DNA of 64,000 bases from CAYVLA01 sp964549615 [NCBI: uncultured Thermococci archaeon] (GTDB lineage Archaea > CAYQAE01 > CAYVLA01), in the NCBI GenBank assembly GCA_964549615.1, contig CAZJVP010000051.1:88485-152484 (forward strand), given 5' to 3'. The position numbers were made by a program, and so were the translations under genes. Positions 51,842-61,185 of this stretch are shown one piece after another. The notes under the pieces were generated by a model. The model ran no database searches, had not been told where the DNA came from, and saw nothing but the letters and a program-made list of their open reading frames with translations. How positions within the stretch are numbered: the stretch's first letter is position 1; every line of letters begins with the position of its first letter.

Positions 51842-52705
51842 TCAGGGCGCCTTCAGGTGCTGGCCCAGCCATGACATAACTCTGGGCACAACCTTGTCCA
51901 TCGGCAGTCCGTGGCCCGCGTCGTACCAGTCGACCTCCTTGGGCTCCTTCGCCGCCTCAAAGAGCATTCGTCCCGTCTCGGCGGGGACTATGTCATCCTT
52001 CTTGCCGAGCTGGAACAGGACGGGCCTCGGGCTGATCAGGTCGACGAAGTTGATGGGATCGACGGGTGCCATGACGCGGGCAAGCTTCTCAGCGTCGACC
52101 TTCAGCTGCCTCAGCGCCTTCCCGTCCTTATGTTGGCTCTTGGCCACCAGCACCGCCCAGTTGCCCCCGGCCACCAACAGAGCCGAGGCCCTTATTCTCT
52201 TCTCGACAGCCGCGAGCAGCGTCCCGAGGATCCCACCCATACTGCCGCCCAGCAGTCCGATTCGGTCGGGGTCGATCTCTTTCCTTGACTGCAGGAAGTC
52301 CACGGCCCTTCTGCCATCGATGACCGTCTGGATCATCGCGTCCCTATCGCTGTAGACGTACTGCGAGTAGATATTCCTGTTTCTGGGATTTCGGTCTCCG
52401 TGATACTGGCAGTCGATGGCTATCCCGGCATAGCCGGCACCGACAAGCAGGGGGGCGATCGAGCCGATGTCCTTCTTGCTTCCGCCCCTGCCGTGAAGGA
52501 ATACCAGGCCCGGAAAAGGGCCTTTCCCCTTCGGCCGGACGTAGATCGAAGGAACGAGCTGGTCATGGGCGGACTCCAGCTTGACGTCGAAGGCTATGTG
52601 AGATCCATAGTCCTTAAGTTCGGAAACCTCCGTCAGGAATGGCAGATCCCGATCGTACTCGTAGAACTCAAGGTACGCTTTCCTTGTCGCCTCATCAAGG
52701 GGCAT
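51842..52705 (-). CDS. Alpha/beta-hydrolase, acetyl-xylan-esterase/dienelactone-hydrolase type
   Basis: 287 residues from ATG 52705, set by a TATA (catttatct) centred ~27 nt upstream on the minus strand, i.e. leaderless. Alpha/beta-hydrolase motifs: LVFLHGRGGSKKD oxyanion region, nucleophile GLLGGSMGGILG, aspartate in QLGKKDDIVPAE and histidine in DWYDAGHGLPM. It lacks a signal peptide. With the neighbouring glycosidases it may deacylate sugar polymers or oligomers. Confidence 0.88.
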   Translation of the reverse strand: MPLDEATRKAYLEFYEYDRDLPFLTEVSELKDYGSHIAFDVKLESAHDQLVPSIYVRPKGKGPFPGLVFLHGRGGSKKDIGSIAPLLVGAGYAGIAIDCQYHGDRNPRNRNIYSQYVYSDRDAMIQTVIDGRRAVDFLQSRKEIDPDRIGLLGGSMGGILGTLLAAVEKRIRASALLVAGGNWAVLVAKSQHKDGKALRQLKVDAEKLARVMAPVDPINFVDLISPRPVLFQLGKKDDIVPAETGRMLFEAAKEPKEVDWYDAGHGLPMDKVVPRVMSWLGQHLKAP

Positions 52706-52727
52706 GGGCACAGTCGCCCGCTTTTCC

Positions 52728-52738
52728 AGATAAATGAT
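52728..52738 (-). promoter_or_regulatory. TATA box for the 52705 esterase
   Basis: Minus-strand catttatctgg centred ~27 nt from the ATG. Confidence 0.55.
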
Positions 52739-52946
52739 GGCCCTGCAACGGCCACGGAGTCTCGGGCACATCGTGGAATCGGTCGGGATCATGGTTCGTT
52801 GGTTGACAGTCGGATCCTTCCCGGCACTGGTTCGAAGCGGCCCTTGACCGCATATTCTCGGCCCGCCCATGTGGCTGGGGGTCGTCTAGGCTTTCCCCGG
52901 GCGTCGAACACGGACCCGGGCCCAGCGGGTGAGGCCCCGGGTCCCG

Positions 52947-55778
52947 CTAGACGTCAAGCTCCAGTGTCTTGATCTTCTTCCGCGGAACCGCGAAGGCCAC
53001 GCTCGAGCCTACTGGCCGGAGCTTCTCCCTCCTCTCCTCATTCATGTTCGTCAGCCAGGCGCCCTTGATGCGCTTGTACGCCGTCACCCTCGCCCTCAGG
53101 TCCTTGCTCGTTGGGTTGAAGATCCTCATGATCACGGTATCCCTGTCCTCGCATTTCTTCAGCGCGCTGATGGCGAGCCCGCGAGGCTCAATGGAGAAGA
53201 AGCTCATCTTCCAGGGCAGGCTGCCCTCATGCCTGCCCGCCTGCCCGACCTCCAATGTCAGGTTGAAGGCGTCGGCTTGACAGTGCACGTCCGCGTCCTC
53301 CCACGTCCCCTCGTGGGGGTAGATCGCGTATCTCCACTCGTTCTCGCCAAGGGACTGCGACAGGAGCATCTCGGGGTATATGTCCCACCTATCGATGATG
53401 GGTGAGTTCCTGAAGACGTATCCTCTCAGCAGGGTCAGGTAGAGGGTTCTATCCTCGTCGTCCTTGGCTTCATACTCCCTTATGCCGTCGTTGATCAGCG
53501 CGAGCCCGATCTTTCCGTCGCTCACGTCGACGAATCTGTGGTTTGGATACTGCGGGTTGTCTCGGTTGTAGTACGGGTTGCTCGGGGTCCTGATGATCTC
53601 GCGGCTCACCACATCGAACGCGCTCTCCGCGCAGGAATGCGTCGCGGGTATCCCGAGCGGGAAGGCGACCCTGAGCCTGTGGTTCTTGCACTGGTTGTCG
53701 AGCTTCGTATGGACTTCGAGGTACTTGCTCCCCTTGCGTAGGGTGAACCAGGAACGGACGAGGAGTTCCTTGCGGGTCTCCGATCTCCTCGTGGAGGGCC
53801 TCGTAGGGTCGGAGGCTGCCGGCGGGCGCCGCGGGGAGATGCCCTGCTCGTGCTGGACGATATCCTCGGGGATCATCATCCGGTACTCGACTCGATACCG
53901 TGCGACCAGGGGTCCTCTTTCCTCCAGCGCGATCTCCGCCGGGGTGCCGAGGCTTGTGATCACCTCGTCGAAGTCGGGGGACATGTGTATCCACGAGTGC
54001 CCGGTTTCCCCACCGTCCTCCAGGTAGTGCAGTCCATGGAAAGTGTGTCCGCTGGCCTTATGCGTTAGGTCGATCGTGCCGTTGTCGTTGATCTTCACCT
54101 TGAGGTACTCGTTCTCCATCTCGTTGGTTCTGGGAACCATGGTTTCCATGGTCCCTTCCTCCAGCTCCTCGTGTCTCACGTGGTATGTCTTGTAGCCCAG
54201 CGGCGGTACGTCCTCAGCGAAGAAGTGGAGCTTGACCCTCTCCGACCGGAGTTCCAGGCTGATGTCTTGGAGGTTCCTGACGAGGTTTCCGTAGGGAAAG
54301 CTTGCGACCTTCTGGAACCGGGCCTTGGTCCCGTCCGCGTCGACGATGGAGAATGCCCTGTAGAAGCACTCGTAGGGAAGGTCCAGGAATATGGTGACGA
54401 CCTCGGATCTCGGGAAGGGAGAGGGGTTGAAGACGGTAAGGACCGAGTCCTTGATGTCGATATTGGACGTGTCGATCTGCTTCTGGATCGCTTGGAACCC
54501 CCTTCTCATCAGTCCCTGGGACAGGATCCGGATCTGGTCGTATCGGTACATCATGTCCTTCTCCATCTGGTCCACCCCGGCCCCGCAGATCGTGTCGTGG
54601 GGATGGTTCTTCAGGAGGTACTTCCACGCCATGTCCAAGGGCCCCTTGAGATATTCCTGGCCCAGGGTCATGGCAATTGTCTGGAAGGGCTCGGCCCATC
54701 TCTGCAGTTCGTTCTCGGCATAGTTATTGGCCCTCTTGATCCTTGGCCTGCTGGAGATCACATCTCCCATCAGGTGGGTCCACTTGACGGTCGCCCCGGG
54801 ATCCCGGCTCTCGCCCTTGATGACCTCTACCTTCCTGTCCTTGATGGCTTCCTTCAGCTTGTTCATGTATTGCTCGAGGCTGCTCTGGATGATGACGTGT
54901 CTGTCCCCGAGTACCTTCTGGGACTCCTCGATTATCTTGCGCTCCAGCGGATCTGGCGATGAGGAGTCAAATCCCTGCATGCAGGCGATGTACTTGGTCG
55001 TGAAGTGTTTGGATTCATCTCGGATGAGGCGTTCCAGGCACGCTGGGAGCTTCTCCCACTGCAGGAGCTTCTTTGAAGGGTCCAGTATGTACCAGTGTGC
55101 CCTGGGGTGGGTCTCGTTGCAGAGCTTGAATGGCAGAGCGCCCCTGTCCCAGTCATACCACCACTCGTCCCTGCTCATGTTGTGCCTCAGCACCCTGTAG
55201 ACGTAGAAGTAGTAGCTGAAGCGGGACAGGCAGCCGAACCGGGTGCCAACGACCCGCGACCCATCCGCGCCCTCCATGATGAACTCGGAATGCTTGGTGT
55301 TGATGCCCCGGTAGAAGATGATCGTGTCGATGTCAAAACCGCGGTAGATCTGGGGCATCTGAGAACACTGCCCGTAGGAGAAGGGCGTGTACCCGACCTT
55401 CATCACCTTCCCATAGGACTGTGCGGCCCGATGGCCGATGAGGAGGTTTCTGACCAGCGACTCTGCGTTGACTATGTACTCCTCTGGGAGGCTGTACCAC
55501 GGCCCGATCTGAAGCCTTCCGGACTTGACATGCTTCTCGATCCTCGGCCTTTCATGCGGCTTCATCTCGACGTAATCGTCAACGCAGAGGACCTGCGAAT
55601 CCATCAGGAATGAGTGGAAATCCGGTTGGCTGTCCAGAAGGTCCAGAAGGTCGTCCATGAACTCGACGAGGAGCAACCGCGTTTCGGCAGACGGATAGAC
55701 CCATTCTCGATCCCAATGAGTGTTGCAGATCACGTGGATCTCTTTCTTGGGCAGATCGTCGGCAACCATCGATGCCAC
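52947..55778 (-). CDS. GH38 alpha-mannosidase-like protein A (altered active site)
   Basis: 943 residues from GTG 55778 (ATG 55769 is an alternative). GH38 layout: N-terminal barrel with the zinc motif ICNTHWDREW, then HPHDTICGAGVDQMEKDM with the distal zinc histidine, three-helix middle domain, and long C-terminal beta domains. Where the family has PDxFGH, whose aspartate is both nucleophile and zinc ligand, this protein reads TPFSYGQCSQMPQIY (residues 131-145): no aspartate. An Arg/Pro/Ser-rich segment (near residue 650) interrupts the beta domains. TATA caataaattt lies near 55808-55818. No signal peptide. Substrate by family: alpha-mannosides. Confidence 0.88.
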   Translation of the reverse strand: MASMVADDLPKKEIHVICNTHWDREWVYPSAETRLLLVEFMDDLLDLLDSQPDFHSFLMDSQVLCVDDYVEMKPHERPRIEKHVKSGRLQIGPWYSLPEEYIVNAESLVRNLLIGHRAAQSYGKVMKVGYTPFSYGQCSQMPQIYRGFDIDTIIFYRGINTKHSEFIMEGADGSRVVGTRFGCLSRFSYYFYVYRVLRHNMSRDEWWYDWDRGALPFKLCNETHPRAHWYILDPSKKLLQWEKLPACLERLIRDESKHFTTKYIACMQGFDSSSPDPLERKIIEESQKVLGDRHVIIQSSLEQYMNKLKEAIKDRKVEVIKGESRDPGATVKWTHLMGDVISSRPRIKRANNYAENELQRWAEPFQTIAMTLGQEYLKGPLDMAWKYLLKNHPHDTICGAGVDQMEKDMMYRYDQIRILSQGLMRRGFQAIQKQIDTSNIDIKDSVLTVFNPSPFPRSEVVTIFLDLPYECFYRAFSIVDADGTKARFQKVASFPYGNLVRNLQDISLELRSERVKLHFFAEDVPPLGYKTYHVRHEELEEGTMETMVPRTNEMENEYLKVKINDNGTIDLTHKASGHTFHGLHYLEDGGETGHSWIHMSPDFDEVITSLGTPAEIALEERGPLVARYRVEYRMMIPEDIVQHEQGISPRRPPAASDPTRPSTRRSETRKELLVRSWFTLRKGSKYLEVHTKLDNQCKNHRLRVAFPLGIPATHSCAESAFDVVSREIIRTPSNPYYNRDNPQYPNHRFVDVSDGKIGLALINDGIREYEAKDDEDRTLYLTLLRGYVFRNSPIIDRWDIYPEMLLSQSLGENEWRYAIYPHEGTWEDADVHCQADAFNLTLEVGQAGRHEGSLPWKMSFFSIEPRGLAISALKKCEDRDTVIMRIFNPTSKDLRARVTAYKRIKGAWLTNMNEERREKLRPVGSSVAFAVPRKKIKTLELDV

Positions 55779-55964
55779 CGTTTTCGTCCTTAGCCCGCCG
55801 GTTATCTCAAAAATTTATTGCCGTTCTGTCCTTGGCGCGGGAAATCCAGGCTTGTCGCTTGCCTGCGGCGTCGAACTGGTTCGACTCGTGGCCGGTTCAG
55901 GAATCAAGAGACGTAAAGGCAATGGTAAGCTTCAAAAGGCCTGAAGTGAGGATCGCCTTCCGGC

Positions 55965-58109
55965 ATGCAAGGCACCGCTTGCCCCACCTTCGCTCCGCAT
56001 GGTGAAAGATCGTTTGCGTCTTCCCCTCTATTCCTCATCCCATGCCTGGTGACGGTGCTGGCCGTCTCAACCTGCCAGGTAAGGTGCGAGTTTTCAGCCA
56101 GGAGCCTCAGCAACATCGGCATCTACCAGGGTCTCTTTGAGTCAAACGTGAGCATCGTTCAACCCATACTGGGGATACCCGCCCGGTTGGAGCCCGGCGA
56201 TGACCTCGAGATACGCGTCGTTCTGCACGCGGATGTCGAGGGCGACTGGTTCGCGACGATCTCAAGGTTCGGACGCGTCATGACTCTGACCCTCCTGGAT
56301 ACTTTTCCCTCGGACCGGTCGTGGCTCCTTCGAGCCTCAATTTCGCCTGATGCTGCGCCGGGTCTCTATGACCTGACCGTCGGGAAGGGTGTCATCATGG
56401 ATCTTGAGAGGCACGCGGTATCGATCGGTTACGACCATGATCGGCTTACCCTAGTTCACGTCACCGACGTTCATGTGGATCGCCCCGAGCCGGACGGCCT
56501 GGGCACCATCATGCACACCGTGGAGGTGATCAACCTGGTGCGTCCTGACCTGGTCGTCGTCACGGGAGACTTCCAGGATCCCGGCCAAGCCCAACAGATG
56601 AAGGAGTTCGCAACCAGATTCCTATTGAATCTGGATGTCCCTGCGTACATCACTCCCGGGAACCACGAGTTCAAGGACGACCCGCAGTCATACTACACAT
56701 ACCTCAATCCTTACCCGGACTACGCCTTCGACTTCGGCCCTGCCCGGTTCATATCGCTCAACCAGTACCAGACGTACCCTTTCTTCATCGACCAGATTGC
56801 CTTCCTTGATGCCGAGGTCTCCCGCCCGCGCAGTGGCCCGACGATAATTCTCTTGCATGATCCATACTCGTTCCGGTCGTACGCCCGCGGGAACTTCACG
56901 CTCATGCTAGCCGGCCACACCCACCAGAACGACGCGGTCGATATCCGATTGAGCCTGGAACTGGGCTACTCGGTCATGCCCAACGCCATACCCGACGGGC
57001 CACTACTGCTGGTCACCGAGACCGCCAGAAGGGCCATCAGGATCATCACCTTCCGGCAACGCATCGTGGCCTGTTCCTACGATCCAAGCAAGCTCAAGAC
57101 CCCCGTTCCCGTAGCTGGGGTGAGCATAGATGTCAGTCCCAGGGACGGGACCTCCAACTATCAGAGGCTGGATGTCAAGAACGAGCTCCAGATGACCATA
57201 CGGAACACATCATGGACTTTCAACCTTTCGAATCCCGGCAACGGCTGGACGGCCGCGATGCTGGGGGCGGAGCTGGAGGAAGAGGGATCCTTCGGGCAAC
57301 ACTCGCTCTACCGAGCCCGCTTCGATCTTCCCAGCATGAGCCTGACGACCGTGGAGTGCGTCAATATCGTCCCGACCGACGAGGAATCCCGTGAAATCCT
57401 AAGCCAGATGATCGGGCAGGGCATGCAGAGTCTGGATGCTGTATGCTCCATCCTTCGCGACCACGGGGTCGATCCGGGGGCGATTGAGCAAAGCCTCCGG
57501 GAAGGCTTCGCGGCAGCGCGCCTTGCCTGTGAGGCCGCCAATTGGACTTGGGCCGCCGTGGAGTTTTCGAGGTCGGACTGGGCGCGTGGCCTTCTGGCAG
57601 ATCTTGCCGCCGGGCTCAAGGAGGCCGCCGCCAAGCTGGTGCAGAAGGAGGTGGGCGGGCTTATGGTTGGGCCAGTGAGAGCCTGGCTGGGCGAGGCCAT
57701 GGAGGCCATCGAGTCCGGGGACTGCAAGTCCGCTGATGTGTGCCTTCACAGGATACTGGCGCTGGGGGAGGAGGAGTGGCTCCTTGCTGACGCGATCGCG
57801 CGGGCGGGGGTCGCGCTCGCCCTGGCCCAGGCATCTGGGCAGGATGTTACGGGGCCGGAGGGCGAACTGCAAGGCGTGTTTGAGCTTTTCCATCGGGGAG
57901 AGTATGTGCTCTCAAGGGATGGATTGAGGAGGATCTACGCGGCCTGGCCGCAGTTGTTCGCCGCGCCGGAACCCACAGGCTCCAACTTTGTGGCCGTTCT
58001 CCTTTCCTTCGCGTGCTTCGTCGGGATGCGGGGGGCGTTTTGTGGCGGTCGGTGCAGGAGGTTGGTGTCCTCTTGGGCGGTCCCGGCAGGAAACGGACGA
58101 TCGCGGTGA
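55965..58109 (+). CDS. Exported metallophosphoesterase with helical C-terminal region
   Basis: 714 residues. A hydrophobic signal segment (LFLIPCLVTVLAVSTC) is followed by a beta domain (about 60-155), then a calcineurin-type metallophosphoesterase with all motifs: VHVTDVHVDRPE, VVTGDFQDPGQ, TPGNHEFKDDP, LLHDPYSF and LAGHTHQND. Residues about 330-450 are beta-rich; about 450-680 form a helical repeat-like region; a final hydrophobic stretch (FVAVLLSFACFVGM) with basic tail looks like an anchor. It lies between the two alpha-mannosidase-like genes. Probably a surface phosphodi- or monoesterase for phosphorylated glycans or nucleotides. Confidence 0.88.
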   Translation: MQGTACPTFAPHGERSFASSPLFLIPCLVTVLAVSTCQVRCEFSARSLSNIGIYQGLFESNVSIVQPILGIPARLEPGDDLEIRVVLHADVEGDWFATISRFGRVMTLTLLDTFPSDRSWLLRASISPDAAPGLYDLTVGKGVIMDLERHAVSIGYDHDRLTLVHVTDVHVDRPEPDGLGTIMHTVEVINLVRPDLVVVTGDFQDPGQAQQMKEFATRFLLNLDVPAYITPGNHEFKDDPQSYYTYLNPYPDYAFDFGPARFISLNQYQTYPFFIDQIAFLDAEVSRPRSGPTIILLHDPYSFRSYARGNFTLMLAGHTHQNDAVDIRLSLELGYSVMPNAIPDGPLLLVTETARRAIRIITFRQRIVACSYDPSKLKTPVPVAGVSIDVSPRDGTSNYQRLDVKNELQMTIRNTSWTFNLSNPGNGWTAAMLGAELEEEGSFGQHSLYRARFDLPSMSLTTVECVNIVPTDEESREILSQMIGQGMQSLDAVCSILRDHGVDPGAIEQSLREGFAAARLACEAANWTWAAVEFSRSDWARGLLADLAAGLKEAAAKLVQKEVGGLMVGPVRAWLGEAMEAIESGDCKSADVCLHRILALGEEEWLLADAIARAGVALALAQASGQDVTGPEGELQGVFELFHRGEYVLSRDGLRRIYAAWPQLFAAPEPTGSNFVAVLLSFACFVGMRGAFCGGRCRRLVSSWAVPAGNGRSR

Positions 58110-58356
58110 CATTAGGCCTCCAGGAAGAGAGGGGACATGTGGGACCTGTCTTCTACCCTTTTTGCTGGCATCTGGTAGAATGGCCGCCCCGGTTTGAAGT
58201 TCGCAACGAGGTATGCATACCCACCCTTTGCGCGCTTCTTGCATGGGCATGCCAAACGCCGTCTGCGGCCTGCGGCCCCGGTTCCGGCGAATTTCGGGAT
58301 GATCGGGGCAAGCAGTTTTTAGGTGGCATCTTGCGTGTCTTGGCGAGGTCGATGCG

Positions 58357-61161
58357 GTGTCACGCAAGTACGAGATGCATGTCATTCCCAATACCCACTG
58401 GGACCGAGAGTGGCTGTACGACTTCCAGGAAACTAGGATGCAGCTCATAGAACTGTTCGACGGCCTTCTGGAGATTCTCGACTCCGAGCCCGAGTACAAG
58501 TCGTTCCTCCTGGACTCGCAGGTGGCACCTGTGGAGGACTACCTTGAGGTGAGGCCTGAAAACAGGCAAAGGATCGCGAAGCACGTGTCTGCAGGCAGGC
58601 TGCTCATAGGGCCCTGGTACACATGCCCCGAGGAGTTCAACGTGAACGGCGAATCGCTGATTCGCAACCTGTTCTTCGGCCACAAGGTCGCCAAGTCCTT
58701 CGGACGCGTCATGAAGGTCGGGTACAGCCCCTTCTCGTACGGGCAAACGTCCCAGATAGCCCAGATATACGCTGGCTTCGGGATCGATTCCATACTTTTC
58801 TACCACGGCGTCACGCTGGATGAGGTCCCGTCGGAGTTCATCCTCGAAGGTGCCGATGGTACCCGGCTTCTCGGCACGAGGATGGGGTCCTTTGCGAGAT
58901 ACAACTTCTTCTTCGACGTCTACCGGCCTGCCGTATACGGCAAGACGACGTTGGAGAGGGAGTACATGTGGAAGGAAGGAGGACTGCCCTTCCATCTCTG
59001 TGGACCTCAGGACTACCCAAGCCACTACTTCTTCTTGGATCCGGTGAAGGGCTTGGACGAGAAAAAGCTCTCGGCCGGGCTTTCCAACCTAAGGAAGAAG
59101 GAGATCGCTGCCTGCTCAACGAGCGTTTTCGCCTACATGCTCGGTCACGACAGTTACGGCCCGGATCGCCTAGAACTGGAGTTGGTCAGGAGGGCCAAGT
59201 CCATGGTCTCGCCGGACGAGATCTTCATGTCGAGCCTTGAGCACTACATCGCAAGGCTGAGGGCGGAAGCCAAGGATCTGAAGGTGCTGAAGGGGGAAAG
59301 GCGCACCCCGCGCCTGATCGGGCGTGCCGCTTACCTTTACCACGAAGTGACCTCGAGCAGGACGAGGATCAAGTTGGCGAATGCTAGGGCTGAAAATCAA
59401 CTTCAGCGTTGGGCGGAACCATTTGCGAGCTTCGCCTACCTTCTGGGCAGCCCATATCCGTCCGCGCTTCTGGACATTGCCTGGAGGTATCTTCTGAGAT
59501 GCCATCCGCATGACAGCATCGCCGGCACCGGGGTCGATCAGATAGAGAAGGACATGTCCTACCGCCTCGACCAGGTGGTGAACATCTCACGGGGCGTGAC
59601 GAGGAGGGCGATGCAACAGCTCCAGCTTCTAATAGACAACTCGGCACTTTCACCGGACGAAGTCGCGCTCACGGTGTTCAATCCGCTGCCATACGAAAGG
59701 ACCGAGGTCGTCACGGCTTACGTCGATCTGCCGTTGGATTGCAACTACCAGTCGTTCTCGATCCGCGATGCCGAGACGGGCGAGAGGGTGCCGTACCAGT
59801 GCTTCTCCCGGGCGAAGGCCAACCCCGTGCTCAGACAGCTGAACGATGCCACCGTCCAGATGCCGTCAGAAAAGGTAGGGCTTCATTTTCTCGCGGCCGG
59901 GGTTCCGGGTATCGGCTACAAGACCTTCGTGTTGAGGCACGAGAAGGCCGAGCCAATTTCGGAGCCATCCATGGTCAAGGGCCAGCAAGCGATGGAGAAC
60001 GAGAATCTGCGCGTGGAGGTCGAGGCCGATGGGACGCTCCGTGTGACCGACAAGTCGTCGGGACGGACCTACGGCGGCCTGAACATCTTCGTGGACGACG
60101 GCGAGGCAGGCATGGCGTGGAGGCACATTCCCCCGGCTTTCGATCGGGTGGTGACCAGCCGCGGCTCACTTCGGGGGGTGTCCGTCGTAGAGAGCGGGCC
60201 GTTGCTCTCAAGTCTCAGGATCGATTTGACGATGCGGATTCCGCTGCATCTTGACGAGGCCGGATCCGACGAGGTAAAGAGGCTTGACGGCGACGGCGAC
60301 AAGGCCCGCAGAAGCGATGAGGAGAAGGAGATGGAGATCTCCTCGCTGGTAATCCTTCGACGAGGGGCAAGATGGGTGGAGATCGTCACGAAGTTCGACA
60401 ACCAGTGCCGCGACCATAGGCTCAGGGTCGGATTCCCCTCCAGGATCCCTGCGGAGAAATGCCACGCCGAGAGCGCGTTGGACGTCGTGGAGAGGGAGAT
60501 AGAGCGCGGTCCGGACAGCCCCTGGGTGGGGCCGTGGAATACGTGTTCCCCGCAGCAGCGGTTCGTGGACGTGTCGGATGGCGGGTTCGGGCTCGCGATC
60601 TTGAACGAGGGCTTGCGGGAGTACGAGGTCTCGGAGGACAGCTCGAGGACTATCTTCCTTACTCTGATGCGGGCCTACGAGGTGGCTCTGAGTACCGTCG
60701 CTTGGAAGTGGGAGAGACATCCCGAGATGGGCCTCTCGCAGTGCCCGGGGCTGCACGAGTTCAGGTACGCGATCATGCCGCACTCTGGGACCTGGAAGGA
60801 TGCCAGAGTCGGCGTTGAGGCGGAGAAGCTGAACCTGCCGATGCTCGCGGCTCAGGTCGGAAAGCACGGTGGGCCGCTGCCGCGCCGGTTGGGCCTCTTG
60901 GAGATATCCCCCGAGACGGTGATGCTCAGCGCGGTCAAGAGGGCCGAGGACGGAGAGGGCCTGATCATTAGGATCTTCAATCCCAGCTCGGATTCCCTCG
61001 AGGCGGAGCTTAAGCTTCCCTACCGCCTGAAGTCGGCCTGGATGACGGACCTTGAGGAGAAGCCCCTAAAGGAGATATCCCGCTCGGCCAATGCCGTGAG
61101 GGTCGGGTTGGCACCCAAGAAGGTGGTGACCCTCAAGGTGGCGTGCGAAATGCCTGGATGA
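58357..61161 (+). CDS. GH38 alpha-mannosidase-like protein B (altered active site)
   Basis: 934 residues from GTG. Collinear with protein A over the whole length: HVIPNTHWDREW at the start, CHPHDSIAGTGVDQIEKDM for the distal histidine. The family PDxFGH motif again lacks its aspartate and reads SPFSYGQTSQIAQIY (residues 124-138). The two paralogues share the altered motif exactly (PFSYGQ), so it is inherited, not an error. No signal peptide. A TATA-like agtttttagg lies ~43 nt upstream. Likely acts on mannosides by a modified mechanism, or is a carbohydrate-binding relative. Confidence 0.88.
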   Translation: MSRKYEMHVIPNTHWDREWLYDFQETRMQLIELFDGLLEILDSEPEYKSFLLDSQVAPVEDYLEVRPENRQRIAKHVSAGRLLIGPWYTCPEEFNVNGESLIRNLFFGHKVAKSFGRVMKVGYSPFSYGQTSQIAQIYAGFGIDSILFYHGVTLDEVPSEFILEGADGTRLLGTRMGSFARYNFFFDVYRPAVYGKTTLEREYMWKEGGLPFHLCGPQDYPSHYFFLDPVKGLDEKKLSAGLSNLRKKEIAACSTSVFAYMLGHDSYGPDRLELELVRRAKSMVSPDEIFMSSLEHYIARLRAEAKDLKVLKGERRTPRLIGRAAYLYHEVTSSRTRIKLANARAENQLQRWAEPFASFAYLLGSPYPSALLDIAWRYLLRCHPHDSIAGTGVDQIEKDMSYRLDQVVNISRGVTRRAMQQLQLLIDNSALSPDEVALTVFNPLPYERTEVVTAYVDLPLDCNYQSFSIRDAETGERVPYQCFSRAKANPVLRQLNDATVQMPSEKVGLHFLAAGVPGIGYKTFVLRHEKAEPISEPSMVKGQQAMENENLRVEVEADGTLRVTDKSSGRTYGGLNIFVDDGEAGMAWRHIPPAFDRVVTSRGSLRGVSVVESGPLLSSLRIDLTMRIPLHLDEAGSDEVKRLDGDGDKARRSDEEKEMEISSLVILRRGARWVEIVTKFDNQCRDHRLRVGFPSRIPAEKCHAESALDVVEREIERGPDSPWVGPWNTCSPQQRFVDVSDGGFGLAILNEGLREYEVSEDSSRTIFLTLMRAYEVALSTVAWKWERHPEMGLSQCPGLHEFRYAIMPHSGTWKDARVGVEAEKLNLPMLAAQVGKHGGPLPRRLGLLEISPETVMLSAVKRAEDGEGLIIRIFNPSSDSLEAELKLPYRLKSAWMTDLEEKPLKEISRSANAVRVGLAPKKVVTLKVACEMPG

Positions 61162-61185
61162 GAGGGCGAAAGAGGCTAGCAAGGC

